Assembly (NCBI GenBank): GCA_026225945.1
Contig: JAMJFZ010001797.1
Coordinates: 2,071,001-2,135,000, forward strand
DNA from: Cricetomys ansorgei
Taxonomy: Eukaryota; Chordata; Mammalia; Rodentia; Nesomyidae
Direction of reading: 5' to 3'
DNA: 64,000 nt
The notes under the pieces were generated by a model, which was given only the letters and a program-made list of their open reading frames with translations, was not told the DNA's origin and made no database searches. Each line of letters begins with the position of its first letter. Position 1 is the stretch's first letter. Made by a program: the position numbers and the translations under genes. Positions 22,886-33,129 of this stretch are shown here, piece by piece.

Positions 22886-24290
22886 AGTAGACATCTTTCC
22901 TGAGACAGAGATCCCATGTCAAGTCTTCTTGGTGTCCCTGTGTCCAGTCGCTACTAATTGTAGCTGTTACACTGGGACAGTCACAGCTAGATAGGAGGTG
23001 GTGATGGTCATCTTAACCCGCATCACCAGGGCTAGGAGTCTTTTGCTGTTGGAAAGGGTGAGAACCTCCAAGAATGGTTCTTCTCAAGCTCATGAAAGGC
23101 AATCTGGTCCTCCTTAGAGAAAGAAAGGTACCCGATACAGAATGGGATGGAACACATCCCAAGAGAACCTAACTCAAAATAGAAGGAATTGCTTCTTGAA
23201 AGACTTAGACGGTGCCCGCTCTCCATCGTACCTCCAGGACTCTGCGTCAGGCATAGGGCTTTGCCACCGAAGGTGACTGAGGCTTCCAGAGGCAAAGCCT
23301 GGGCCAGAAGGAGTAGATTTGCAGATGAAGATGCAGAGATGACCACTTCCGTCACAGATGACAGACTGCTCAGTCAGCCTCGTTCATTCAGCAAGTGCCT
23401 GGAGAGAACACTGCTCTCGGCTCCCTGCTGTCGAAGGTTCACCTGGGCCTTGAGCAGTCCTGCCGGCCGAGCAGGGTGGCGCTTTAACTGGTGCCGACCG
23501 CTTAACTGACAGCATCGCTTTGGTTTAACCGTGGCATCCACGGAGGAGCTGTTTTTACGAGGTGCTCTACCCTGGAAGGGATAACACTTCCGTTGTCTCT
23601 GCTACATACTTCGAGAGCACGCAAGCCGCTCCCAGGGAAGATGCCCCTCACCGGTTGTCCAACGCAGAGTGTTCAGCCTTAAGACCACATACGCACAAAC
23701 AGCAAAAACAGACTTAGCAGGTTATGCGTATATATGTCTGCGTACACACATGTATGTCATATACATGTAACAAACCCAAAAAAGAGGCTACCAGCTTGAG
23801 AGTGGGGGGGTCATGGGAGGGACTGTGGGGTGGTGGTTAGGAGGGTGGAGAGAGGAAAGGGAGGAGGAAGTGATGTGATTCTATTTTAATTGAAAACATT
23901 TTAAAATATAAAGTAATCTTTACCAAGAACTCCAGTTCCAAGTGCAGCTGTGTCACTAGTATTTCATCCTCCCAAGAAGCACGCGGCGAGGTTCCCATGG
24001 CTGCCTCGGTTTCACAGATATGGGAAGTGGGGCGCAGGCCGGGAGCTGGGGCAGAGGGTTACTGGATCCCTTTGGTAGCAGGGCCGATTATTTTTAAAAG
24101 TGTTTTTGCTGCACGCAGATACTAACAACTGACACCCTGAGAGGATAGCATTTGTGAGGGATTCACAGGGACCAACTAGCCAGAGCTTAAAAGTCCTGTT
24201 CGTTCTGGTGACAGAGCCGAGTTCCAGCATGGGAAGAGAACGCACCCCTTACTCTACGGCCAGCTCGGTTCTGGCTTTCTTCCCTCTGCC
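22886..24290. other. Unassigned sequence
   Basis: About 1.4 kb with no named repeat. The open frames at 23032-23355 (minus) and 23189-23509 (plus) overlap each other and lack a domain. A purine-rich patch lies at 23800-23870. Confidence 0.35.
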
Positions 24291-24298
24291 TGACGTCA
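24291..24298. promoter_or_regulatory. Full CRE palindrome TGACGTCA
   Basis: The eight-base cAMP response element palindrome is complete. About 80 bases downstream an A/T patch (24362-24375) and a CpG-enriched segment begin. CREB/ATF proteins bind this motif in many promoters; activity here is inference. Confidence 0.5.
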
Positions 24299-24374
24299 CT
24301 TTCACGCTTCAGAATTTCAAACCACAAAGTGACACAACGCCTATAGATTTTCGGTCAAGCTCTCTTTTTAAAAA

Positions 24375-24814
24375 TTGCTAAATAGGGAAGAAAACCAAGA
24401 TGGTGGCTGGGCAGACGGCCAGCCCCATCCGCCCGCTGCCCCGCCAATACAGTCGCCTCCGGCCCCTCCTTCGTGGACGCGGAGAAACTATTCTGCACCA
24501 AGTTCAGCAGCGGATATATTGAGAATTAAATGTGACTGCAAAGACAACAGACTTGGAAAACTGACTGCACGTGAGGGGAAGGTACACAGCGAAGATCTGG
24601 AGCTGGGGTCCTGGCAGGATCAGGGGTGGGGTTCCCCAGGGATGCAGAGGCCACTGCCCCGCCCCCACCGCGGAAAGGATTTGGAGAGTTGAGCGTGGTA
24701 GGAGGGACAGCAGACCTAGAGGACCAATTACCGTGAGAGGAGAGAGGAAGGATGGTGGAGAGCAGTGGGGCGCACAGAGGAGATGCGGAGCTACAGTCCA
24801 GCGGGATCAGATGC
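24375..24814 (+). promoter_or_regulatory. CpG-enriched segment with YY1-like CAAGATGGTGGC
   Basis: About twenty CpG dinucleotides occur in ~440 bases, far above the rest of the window, with a GC-rich core at 24415-24490 and another at 24650-24680. A YY1-like 'ccaagatggtggc' lies at about 24396-24408. An open frame of about 105 codons begins at 24375 but matches nothing I know. It could be a small CpG island or promoter, or the GC-rich 5' end of a retroelement. Confidence 0.4.
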
Positions 24815-25245
24815 ATCAGATGCACGTTGTCTGGGTGTCTGCGGGTGGCTGGGTGCCTCCATGGTGCCTGGATGTCTGCAGGATTCCCTGGTGAATGTGA
24901 AGGTCCTGGTACCTACGGGGGGGGGGGGGGGAGTTCCCTAGTGCCTATGGGATGTGAGGGTACTTGTGGGATATCCAGGTCCTCGTGGGTTGCCAGATGC
25001 CCGTGGGAGGCACTGGTGCCCGTGGGAGGCCCAGGTGCTGCCAGATGACCAGGTGCCTGTGGAATGCCCTGGCCCCTGTGGGATATCAGGGTGCTTGTGG
25101 GATATCCAGGTCCCCGAGGGTTGCCGGGTGCCTGTGAGAGGCACTGATTCCTGCGGGAGGCCCTGGCCCCTGTGGGGTGTCAGGGATCCTGCAGGATGCT
25201 CCATGTTTCCAGGATACCAGGGAGCCTGCTTGGTGCCCGGTTTGG
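24815..25245 (+). repeat. Degenerate minisatellite, ~18-20-bp units in a ~131-bp higher-order repeat
   Basis: Units resemble 'ccaggtgcctgtgggatgc', repeated with variation. A longer period is visible: 'gggtacttgtgggatatcc' at 24958 recurs as 'gggtgcttgtgggatatcc' at 25089, 131 bases later, and the blocks after them stay similar ('gggttgcc', 'ggaggcactg'-like, 'ctggcccctgtggg') until an internal deletion in the second copy. A G run lies at 24917-24931. A Pro/Gly/His-rich frame on the minus strand follows from the repeat. Confidence 0.8.
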
Positions 25246-25299
25246 GTGGTGGGGCCTAACTTCAGGTGGAATTCCTGCCATCCTTCATTCAGGCTAGTG

Positions 25300-25530
25300 T
25301 GGGCCAGGGCAAAGTCCGCAATCAGAGCAGCCTTCTGCTTCCAGAGACCATGGTGATGCCCGTTATCCATGCTCCTGCCACACAAGCTTGCCTCAATTTT
25401 CTTTTTGTTTATTTTTGAGAGCACAGGGGTGGGAGTGTGGAAAGAGGAGGATTGGGAGGGGGGTGTCATTGAGATACATTGTATGAAACTCAAATTATTA
25501 ATAAAAAGTATTATAAATTTTTTTAAATTG
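25300..25530 (+). mobile_element. Rodent LINE-1 3' UTR and tail
   Basis: The stretch 'agagaccatggtgatgcccgttatccatgctcc' resembles a segment of rodent L1 3' UTRs. The end has the L1 purine tract (25415-25465) followed by 'acattgtatgaaactcaaattattaataaaaa', with AATAAA, close to the standard rodent L1 terminus. Confidence 0.6.
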
Positions 25531-26126
25531 CAAAATAGTATATCTATCTCTTCAAAATTAACAAATTTTAGCTCACTGTTTTGGAAGATGGGGTATAAGA
25601 TAGACATTGATAACTTTGTGGTGTGAATGTCTTTTAGGCAATATTGTCCCACAGTCTATGAGCCATCCACTTCCTGTTCACATCCGTGGAAAGGTCAGCC
25701 AAATGTCAGCACTGTAGATTCTGCAGAGCAGACTGGAGCAGTGGGTGAATACCGGGAAGAGAAAGAATTGGGGCACAAAGTTAGATTCACGTGTTAGTTC
25801 ATATACAGGGCACCATATTGCACACAATACACAGTTTCACTATCAGCAGTTGGTTCATATAATCTCGTATAATTGTGGAGGTCAAAGAGACCCAGGGGAG
25901 CCGACGGTCTGGCTTAAGCCTGAGAAACTAAATTTCCAACTATGAAAATTCTAATTAGAGTTCAGACCCAAAGGCAAAAGGCTGATGGCCCAGTTTGACA
26001 ATGATCTGTCAGGGAAAGCAAAATTTCCTGTACTCTAGGCTTTTGATTTAATTCAGTTCAACAGATTGGATGAGATCCACTCATTCTGCCTTACTCAGTT
26101 TTTCAGTTCCAGAAATAAACCTCACG
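25531..26126. other. Unassigned AT-rich sequence
   Basis: Nothing recognised. The minus-strand frame of 188 codons (25086-25652) spans the minisatellite, an L1 tail and this segment and is not a gene. Confidence 0.35.
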
Positions 26127-26343
26127 GAGGCCGGAGAGATGGCTCGGCCATTAAGAGCACCGGCTGCTCTTGCAGAGGATCCGAATTCAGTTCCTAGCAC
26201 CTACATAGTGGCTCATAACCATCTGGAACTCCAGGAGAATCTGACTCCCTCCTTTGGCTTCTGTGGGCACTGCACATGCACAGTCGTACACATACGTGAA
26301 GGTAAACACTCACACACATAACATAAAAATAAATAAATCTTTA
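26127..26343 (+). mobile_element. B2 SINE, full length
   Basis: It begins 'aggccggagagatggctcgg', then 'ccattaagagcaccggctgctc', 'gaattcagttcctagcacc', 'gtggctcataaccatctgg' and ends in 'aaaaataaataaatcttt', which carries the AATAAA motifs typical of B2. Confidence 0.92.
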
Positions 26344-27000
26344 AAAACGTCTTACGTACCTACAGTATTAAAGTAATATCTCACAAACACAGTAAAGTTG
26401 ACCCAGAAACTGAACCAGTCTCCTCTCCATCCCTGGGACAGACTTTGGTTGTCTTTGTGAACTGTACCTTCTGGTAGCCGCACCGTATATGGTCCCCTGT
26501 AGGGCTAATCACGATCTAAGTTTGGCCAACAGGAGATTAACGTGTGTGACAAATGGAAAGATTCCCTACGCACTCTCACACTGGTGCTCGTACCCTCAGA
26601 ACATGGCATTTTGAAAATCACCCACCATACTTTCCGGGAGCCCAGCTCGCTTCGTGGAGGCATGCATGTGAGAACTGAGACGTCTGGATGAAAGCCCAGG
26701 CTGAATTTCCTGCTAGGAGCCTGTGCCTATTTCCAGCCATGTGGATGAAGTAACTTGAAACCTTCCAAGTATCCTATTTTCCCATTTGATACCACGTCAC
26801 ATGGAAGGATCTTCTCATTACAAGAAATATCGTTGCTGTAAGCCATTGCTCATATCAAATTGTTGATACAAGCTGCTACTTCCTAGAGTGCTTTTTTATA
26901 CCTTAATATGTAACTAAAACCAGTTCTCCCCACTTTGCTTTTCTGTCTAGACACTTGCCATTTTCTCCCAGGTTGCTATCATAATCTTGCAAATTGCACC
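26344..27000. other. Unassigned sequence
   Basis: No repeat or gene recognised. Confidence 0.35.
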
Positions 27001-27297
27001 CCGTGTTCAGCCGTTCTGGTGTATTCTCGCCAAGGAAGTCTTTCTAAAAACCCCAGTGGCTCCCCAGAGCCCAGCAGAGAAAATCTCTTTTACAGCGTGA
27101 AATGTGAACATTATTCTAACCCAGCTCGGACTCACCTGTCCAGTTCAGCCCAATACTTCACTCTCTGGCCGTCAATCAAGGTGAATTTTGCTCCTGCTTT
27201 GCCGAGGGCCAGGTTCTCTTGAATCCCCTTATCCATGTTCTTTCTCCTTACCCTGCCAACTTCTCTTGCTCTTCCGGACCATCCGAGTGCTCCCCCT
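27001..27297 (+). repeat. Possible L2 fragment
   Basis: The stretch 'aaccccagtggctccccagag' (about 27048-27068) resembles a segment of old L2 LINEs, and the text to about 27260 is compatible with it. The evidence is weak. Confidence 0.3.
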
Positions 27298-27317
27298 TAG
27301 CGCCCTCTGGTGCTCGG
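27298..27317 (-). promoter_or_regulatory. CTCF-like binding motif
   Basis: The minus strand reads GCACCAGAGGGCGCTA, which fits the CTCF core CCASYAGRKGGCR and its downstream GCTA. It is not inside a B2 copy, unlike many rodent CTCF motifs. CTCF organises chromatin loops and insulators; occupancy cannot be judged from sequence. Confidence 0.55.
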
Positions 27318-27750
27318 CCTCCCTCTCTCACACACTTCCTCCTGCAGTGCATTTGTCCATTTTTTTGCCTCCTTCCTTGAGAGATTATAGGACACAGATT
27401 AATACGTTAATAGAGTCATAGAGTAGATACGCTAGTTCCGAATCCATACAGTCCATACAGCTCAGCCCGTTGACACGTTCAGAATGTGTCTCCTCGCTGA
27501 AGATCATCTATTCCTCTGTAGGCCTTGTTCCCGTATGACAACTTATTCCTAGAACAGACGGGAAAACTAGCTCAAAGATTGAGTTGACCAAATGTGACCT
27601 AGTAAGACTTTGACTCATCGTGACCCAATTCCCCATCCCAAAAAAAAAATACTTGAAGGAGGGGGGTATTTTTCTGAGCTCGCTTACTCCAGAAAGTTGG
27701 CTCCATGTTTCTGAGTCCACTGCTAGCCAGTGATCTTTGTGGTAGTAGGG
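27318..27750. other. Unassigned sequence
   Basis: Nothing recognised. Confidence 0.35.
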
Positions 27751-28146
27751 TGTCCTGCCTGGTTTTATGTCAACTTAACAGGAGCTAGAGTCATCTGAAA
27801 GGAGGAAACTCAACTGAGAAAATGCCTTCATCAGAGCTAGCTGTAGGAGGATTTCTTTTAAATTAATAATTGATGGGGAAGGGCAAGACCATTGTGGGAG
27901 TGCCACCCCTGGGCTGCTGGTCCAGATTCTATAAGAAAGCAGGCTGAGCAAGCCGTGAGGAGCAAGCCAGTGAGCAGCACCCCTCCGTGGCCTCTGCATC
28001 AGCTCCTGCTTCCAGGTTCCTGCCCAGCAACTTCCCTCAGTGATCGACTGTTGTCACCTGGAGTCATAAGCTGAAATACACCCTTTCTTTCCCAAGTTGC
28101 TTTGGTTATGGTGTTCATCACAGCAATAGTAACGCTAACTAGGACG
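27751..28146 (+). mobile_element. Type A rodent LTR-like repeat, full length
   Basis: About 396 bases from 'tgtcctgcctggttttatgtc' to 'gctaactaggacg'. The internal phrases are 'gagctagagtcatctgaaagg', 'cccctgggctgctggtcc', 'gctgagcaagccgtgaggag', 'cagcacccctccgtggcctc' and, near the 3' end, 'gctgaaatacaccctttc', where others have AAATAAACCC. The ends are loosely inverted (TGTCCT and AGGACG). Confidence 0.75.
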
Positions 28147-28728
28147 CAGGATTTACTGTTATTATTGCTGCTGTTTTGTTTCGGATGGCATTGATGCTGA
28201 TGATGGGAACATGGAGGCCAGTGACCTACTTTGACAGCTTATATAAAATGCCCCATCTCATCTCCATCCTTGTTACATTTTACGTATCCCAGCTCATCTT
28301 TCTCTGCAGACATTGCTAACGTCACAGGTCACGCCTTCCCCTATTGTCTTCCTCCTCTGGGCATCTCAGCTGCTCCTTCCTGCTTCAGCAGCCCGGCCAA
28401 CAACGGTAAGACGCGTCCAAACTGAGAAGCCTTTATCTACAGGGACAGGAGTGATGAGTGAATTCTGCAGTCTTCTATGACTTAGATGAACACTCTGAAG
28501 CACGTTCATTAAAGTGCCGTTGTCCTGTTGAGCTTGCGTCCCTATCGCTTACAATAATGCCCCTAAGGTGGAGCTTTCCTCCTTTACTGACTATGCCTCC
28601 CAGGGGCCTGATCCCATTTTGAGGACTCCACTCTGGAACAAGAACACTTAAGCTACCGACTTGGGTTGATTTGGCGATCAACCACGCTGGACACTCATAG
28701 CTGTTTTTTTTTTTTTTTTCTTATCACT
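28147..28728. other. Unassigned sequence
   Basis: No gene or named repeat. A T homopolymer of about 16 lies at 28704-28719, just before the next type B repeat. Confidence 0.35.
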
Positions 28729-29070
28729 TGTGGTGGTTTGAATTAGAGTGAACCTCATAGCCTCGTATGTTCAAATACTTGGTCCAGCTGGTGGGACTAT
28801 TTAGAAAGGATAAGGAGCTATGCCCTTGTTAGAGGAGGCATGTCACTGGGGCGGGCTTCCAAAAGACTCGCAGCATTCCCAATGTGTCTGTTTGCTTCCT
28901 CTTTGCCTGGTGTGATATGTGAGCCCTCAGCTTCAGCTCCAGCCAACACTCCTGCTGCCTGCTGCCACCACAGTGGACCGCCACCCTCTGGAACCGCAAG
29001 CCCAGGTAACGCCACATAAGTTGCTTGGCTCGTGGTGTTTTATCACAGCAATTGAAAAGTAACTAAGACA
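28729..29070 (+). mobile_element. Type B rodent LTR-like repeat, full length
   Basis: 342 bases from 'tgtggtggtttgaattag' to 'agtaactaagaca', so with TG...CA ends. In between are 'caaatacttggtccagctgg', 'gttagaggaggcatgtcactg', 'gctgcctgctgccaccac' and 'tgttttatcacagcaattg'. The structure fits a solo MaLR-like LTR. I found no clear target-site duplication. Confidence 0.75.
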
Positions 29071-29207
29071 CATGGTTGAGATATATCTCTGACATATTTT
29101 GTCTCTTTGTTTTCCTGTTCTGGAATATAAACTTAGATACTGTACTGTAATTTAGTGACACATTATCAGTACTTCGCACAAGTTTTGCCACTTGGTACGC
29201 AATGAAT

Positions 29208-29438
29208 AAGATTTTTAAGGTTTTATTTCTTTTTATTTTATGTGTATTAGTGTTATGCCTGCAGGTATGTCTGTAGACCACATGTGTTCACTGTCCGTGG
29301 AGGCCAGAGGAGGGCATCCGATCCCCCAGAACTGCAGTTAGAGGTGGCTGTAAGTTACCATGTGTGTGTTGGGAATCAAACCCAAGCCCTCTGCAAAGTC
29401 AGCCAGTGCACTGAACCACTGAGCCATCTCTCCAGCCC
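29208..29438 (-). mobile_element. B2 SINE, antisense, full length
   Basis: Complemented tail 'aagatttttaaggttttatttc', then 'tatgcctgcaggtatgtctg', 'ggaggccagaggagggcatcc', 'cagaactgcagttagaggtgg' and 'ccactgagccatctctccagccc'. The last 18 bases match the B2 start closely. Confidence 0.93.
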
Positions 29439-29689
29439 ATCAATAAATACTTCTTAGTTGGCCGGTTGATGCTTTGGCTACATTCCAAATGCTTTCATTG
29501 TCAGTATAAATGCAAGTTAGGCAATCTTAGCACAAGACTTGGTTGGGGACTGGCAGCCAATGAATATCTCCATAGCTAGATGGGATACCTTGCTACTTTA
29601 AGAACGCAAAGTCTCTTCTAGAATGCAGGTCTCTTCTCACAACAGACAGAAGTACCAAAGTTCAGAAGCTGCCCCTCCCTGCTGTAGAA

Positions 29690-30030
29690 CTTTATTCTTA
29701 GTTATGTATAAAATGGTTGTTTTGTGTACTGTTGAGTGAGGGCTGCCTAGGTCTTGGCATTTTGTATTGTCTGCAAGTGTTGGCTTTATGTGGGGGAGGT
29801 GTGATTGCTCATGATCTGCACGTGCTATCAGTAGAACACCTGAGAAGATAAGATATTAGTAAAAACCCCTGAGGCGAGAGGCTCGGGTTCCACTGTCCAG
29901 GATGTCACTTGCCATGATGGTGGTTCCCTCTGCTGAGGTCTGGCAGGTTTTGCACCTATGAACATGCCTCCTTCTCCTTCTTGGGTGAGCTGCCACAGTA
30001 GGCATACTGCTACACCTCCCCATGTCAGAC
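29690..30030 (+). mobile_element. LTR of an ERVL/MaLR-like element, copy 1
   Basis: It matches the copy at 35690-36065 in the same order: 'ttggcattttgtattgtctgc', 'tgattgctcatgatctgcacgtgctatcag', 'gaacacctgag', 'aaaaacccctgaggcgagaggctcgg' and 'ggtggttccctctgctgaggtctggca'. Here the polyadenylation-like site is 'attagtaaaaacccc', where copy 2 has AATAAAAACC. The left border is uncertain. Confidence 0.65.
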
Positions 30031-30560
30031 CCTCTTAATTGGTGCCACAAAAGACACCTGCCCTCAATCATACTTGAACAATGGGAATTGACTCCTGGTA
30101 TTTGTAAGAAGGCATGACTGGTTTGGAGCTGAACCTCTTGTTCAAAGTGGAGCAGAGCGGGGGTCACAGTGTCTGGGCCGCTTGGGGTTGGCTTCCACAG
30201 TTGAAAGAGAAAAAGTTTCTCTCTCAGGAGCATGAGTGCCAACAACGGTATGTGGCTAGGTTCTGAATAGGGAGGTTCAGAGAGTTCAAAGTGAGGACAC
30301 TGGGAACATTGCAGAACCCAACAGATAGATGGCAGACATGTTGCCTTTGGTCTTTCCCTCCACATTCCAGCCAAGTGATTGAAACAGGCGGGGTGGGCCA
30401 GCTTCAAAAGCAGGTGTGGGGTAGCTGAAATACAAGGTGGACAATGGCCAAGGCTCACAGTCTCGGAAGGAATGGTCTGTGGACTAATGGGGGCATTACT
30501 ATATAATCTGCAGTCGCTAGTTATGTTGGGTCACTCTGTGATTATTTCGGAGAATGCTAC
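30031..30560 (+). mobile_element. Probable internal region following LTR copy 1
   Basis: Just right of the LTR a 'ttggtgccacaaaag' stretch (30039-30053) starts like the tRNA primer-binding site of ERVL/MaLR elements. The following 500 bases have no intact frame but look like non-coding MaLR interior. The 200-codon minus-strand frame (29856-30458) runs against the element and is not a gene. Confidence 0.35.
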
Positions 30561-30589
30561 GAAGTTTTATCCCTGTGAAATGCATTTAG

Positions 30590-30773
30590 AATGTATTATT
30601 ATTAATTGTGTGCATGTGTGTTTGAGGTACACATGTGGGCACGCATGCCCCGATATGCCCATGGACGTCAGAGAACACCTCTGTGGAATAGGTTCTCTCC
30701 TTCCACCTTCTGGGAAACATCAGGTCACCAGGCTCGGGCAGCAGGTGCATTTGTATCCGCCCTGTCATCTCTC
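30590..30773 (-). mobile_element. B3-type SINE, antisense
   Basis: The TG-rich start and the phrases 'ggacgtcagagaacacctctg', 'ggttctctccttccaccttctggg', 'aggtcaccaggctcgggcagcagg' and 'gccctgtcatctctct' fit B3, the older relative of B2. Confidence 0.8.
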
Positions 30774-31426
30774 TGCGAATTGCTTTGTAATGCTCTGTTT
30801 GGAAAGCCTCCAGAGCCGCTCACAAAACGCTGGCTCTTTAAGAGTACTTAAAATCATTCGGAAAGAAATCTCACAAAGTTGCCTTTAAAAAATGCAAATT
30901 CCAGGACCTCATCTCTGTGAGCTCCCAGATAAGCAGAGAACCCCAGCTCTCCAGGCGGTCCTCTACAGGCTGCTCAGCGCCTCAGCCAGGAACACTCATT
31001 AATATGCAGTGTGATTTCCCCACACAGAGCTTTTCAAATGCGCTGACATTTAAGAGGCATCCAGCAGTAAACAACGCTCCGCTCTCCAATCCCCTGGACG
31101 CCATCAAGCTCATCATCAGCCCGAGTGGCATGGTTGAACATTCACTGCTCGCGCTGAACACCTCATTGATATTCTGAAACGTACACAAAAGAGGGCCTTC
31201 ATTGTACTTCTGCTTTGATCAACTGAGAATAAAGTCTGCAACTCTCCAGCCACCCCCAGACCTTTCTAGAAAGACTTGGAGGCTAACTCCATACAAACAT
31301 ACCTAAAGAGGTCAAACAGACAAACAAGTCATTAGACAATATTTTCAGAAAGGTTTTTTTTTTCTTTTTCCTTATGCTTTGAACTCTGAACCTAGAAAAT
31401 TCCAAGAAGGCAAAGACTGCTTTTGT
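30774..31426. other. Unassigned sequence with a possible conserved element at 30890-31220
   Basis: Free of named repeats. The part 30990-31190 contains 'attaatatgcag' (POU/homeodomain-like), 'cttttcaaatgcgctgacatttaag' and 'gccatcaagctcatcatcag', and its texture is like that of conserved developmental enhancers. Conservation cannot be judged without alignment. Confidence 0.35.
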
Positions 31427-31555
31427 GGACTTATGAGATGGTTCTGCCATTATGAGCACTTGCTACTATTACAGAGGACTGGGGGCTCGATCCCCAGTAC
31501 CTGTACGGGGCTCACAATCATCCGTACCACATCTTCTTCCTTTTTGTCTGGATGA
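31427..31555 (+). mobile_element. B2 SINE, truncated
   Basis: It reads 'acttatgagatggttctgcc', 'attatgagcacttgctactattac', 'aggactgggggctcgatcc' and 'ggctcacaatcatccgta', the first ~130 bases of B2; the tail part is missing or decayed. Confidence 0.75.
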
Positions 31556-31589
31556 GTCATGGAACAAGACTTACTCTCTACCGCTGAAC

Positions 31590-32240
31590 TCAGAGTAAAG
31601 TCTGTCTTCTCCTCTTGGTGTATAGAATCTCTGTGGCTCGATACAGCCTGTTGTTCTGGAAGGTTCCGTTGCCCAAGCCAAGGTCAATAATGTCGGCCTT
31701 CACCTTCCACCCGATTACAACATCATCAACAACTTGTTCCCTGGGCCTGGCACTGTAACAGTCCTGCTCTTCTGTAGGTTCCGGTTGTCTTGGCCCCATC
31801 CCTGACCTCTGCTGTGCCTCTCATCAGGTTTCCTCCTCTGCGGGAAACGGCCTGCGTCTCCTTCGTGGTGTGGAGCTCTCCTGTGCTTCTGTTCTGCAGT
31901 CTCCTGGTGCCGCTGTCCTCCCGTGGGTGATGGTCGCTTTTCCACTTCACTCCGACCTGGGAGCAGTAAGAACTCCGGCTTCCACTGGTGCAGAGACTCA
32001 CTTCTTCTCCAGGAGACCTCGGTTTTCTTTCCAGCTGGAGACCAGCCATCCAGAGACTCAGTACTTCCTGCTTCACAAAAAAAAAAAAAAAAAAAAAAAA
32101 AAAACCGTGACCGCCAACAGATACTGGCCCAGCGCCAAAGCAAGCTACCTCACTACCAACCGTTCCTCGCCTCTTCCATCACGTAGTCCAGACGGAGCCC
32201 ACACAACCACCGCCCGGGGAGGCTCTCTCTACTCACATTA
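31590..32240. other. Unidentified segment with a 28-base A run
   Basis: A homopolymer of 28 A lies at 32077-32104. To its left (31590-32076) the sequence has a coding-like look on the minus strand, with three adjacent or overlapping frames of 70-140 codons that are not joined. The plus strand shows no AATAAA before the A run. It could be a retrocopy of an unknown transcript with its tail on the plus strand, or an unrecognised retroelement. I do not recognise any of the peptides. Confidence 0.35.
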
Positions 32241-32894
32241 AAGGGCAAAATATCACCTTTGTCCATTTTCCATCGAAACCATGTCGGTTGCCTCTCATTT
32301 GCACATTTTTTTTTCTTTTTATAAGTGACACTATACACATCATAAAACCAATAGGTTCGCAGGAAATATGTATAGGTTATGGGTGGAATCCCTTTCACAA
32401 TGTGTGCTACGAGGGTCCAGTCTGTGAGTTGCCTTCTTACTGTTCTTTGTGACGTCACTCCTATTAAGAAGACTTCTTTATTCTTAGGTGGTCTCAATGT
32501 CCCAGCTTCTGGCTTTTTGTTATGTACGTGTTTTCTTTTTGTTTCGATAAAAATTGTGTTTTCTCTACCCCAAAGTCCAAATGGCATATCCCAATGTTGT
32601 CTTTAGAATTGTCTTACTTTCCTTCAATCTTAAATTTTCAACCTAGCTGCAGTTAACGTTGAGTTGTGTGTGAGATACGGTCACAGCGTCAGCCTTTGCA
32701 CAGCAGTAACCAGCGCCCCAGTGTGTCTGCGCCAGGTCCGTCTCTCCCCGCTGCTGCCCCGCCCGCACCCTTCGCTCTCTGTCCCCACGGATGGTTCCGG
32801 GGTCTGATTCTGCCTTCCTTCTTCCTGCCTCTCACGAGTGTTTCACTGCGACGTGGTTTGCACAGAAGAAGCTCTCCTGACTTTTCTTTAAGGT
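32241..32894. other. Unassigned sequence with a full CRE palindrome at 32450-32457
   Basis: TGACGTCA is complete at 32450-32457. No named repeat or gene is seen. The part 32720-32800 is GC-rich. Confidence 0.35.
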
Positions 32895-32914
32895 TCTTTA
32901 AAATATTATTTTTA

Positions 32915-32954
<40 letters not shown>

Positions 32955-33113
32955 CACGCGTCTGTGAGAACAGGTGCCCATGGAGGTGAGAGGTTTCAGA
33001 TTCCCCTGGAGCTGGAGTCACAGACGTTTGGGGGCTGAGGTAGGTACTGTGATTTGAACTCAGGTCTTCTGCAAGGGCAGTGAACTCTTAACCGCTGAGC
33101 GGTCTCTCCCACC
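32895..33113 (-). mobile_element. B2/B3 SINE, antisense, with (TG)n tail
   Basis: A TG run at 32919-32951 is followed by 'gcccatggaggtgagaggtttcag', 'cccctggagctggagtcacag', 'tttgaactcaggtcttctgc' and 'aaccgctgagcggtctctccc'. Confidence 0.85.
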
Positions 33114-33129
33114 CTCCTCCTGCTTTCTC

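Noticed and set aside
24815..25245. CRISPR-like array
   Set aside because: Units are degenerate and adjoin without unique spacers, and the DNA is mammalian.
25086..25652. A 188-codon minus-strand frame
   Set aside because: It spans the minisatellite, an L1 tail and unrelated AT-rich DNA.
29856..30458. A 200-codon minus-strand frame
   Set aside because: It lies antisense in an LTR and its probable internal region and matches no family.
30379..30888. A 169-codon plus-strand frame
   Set aside because: It crosses LTR interior and an antisense B3 SINE.
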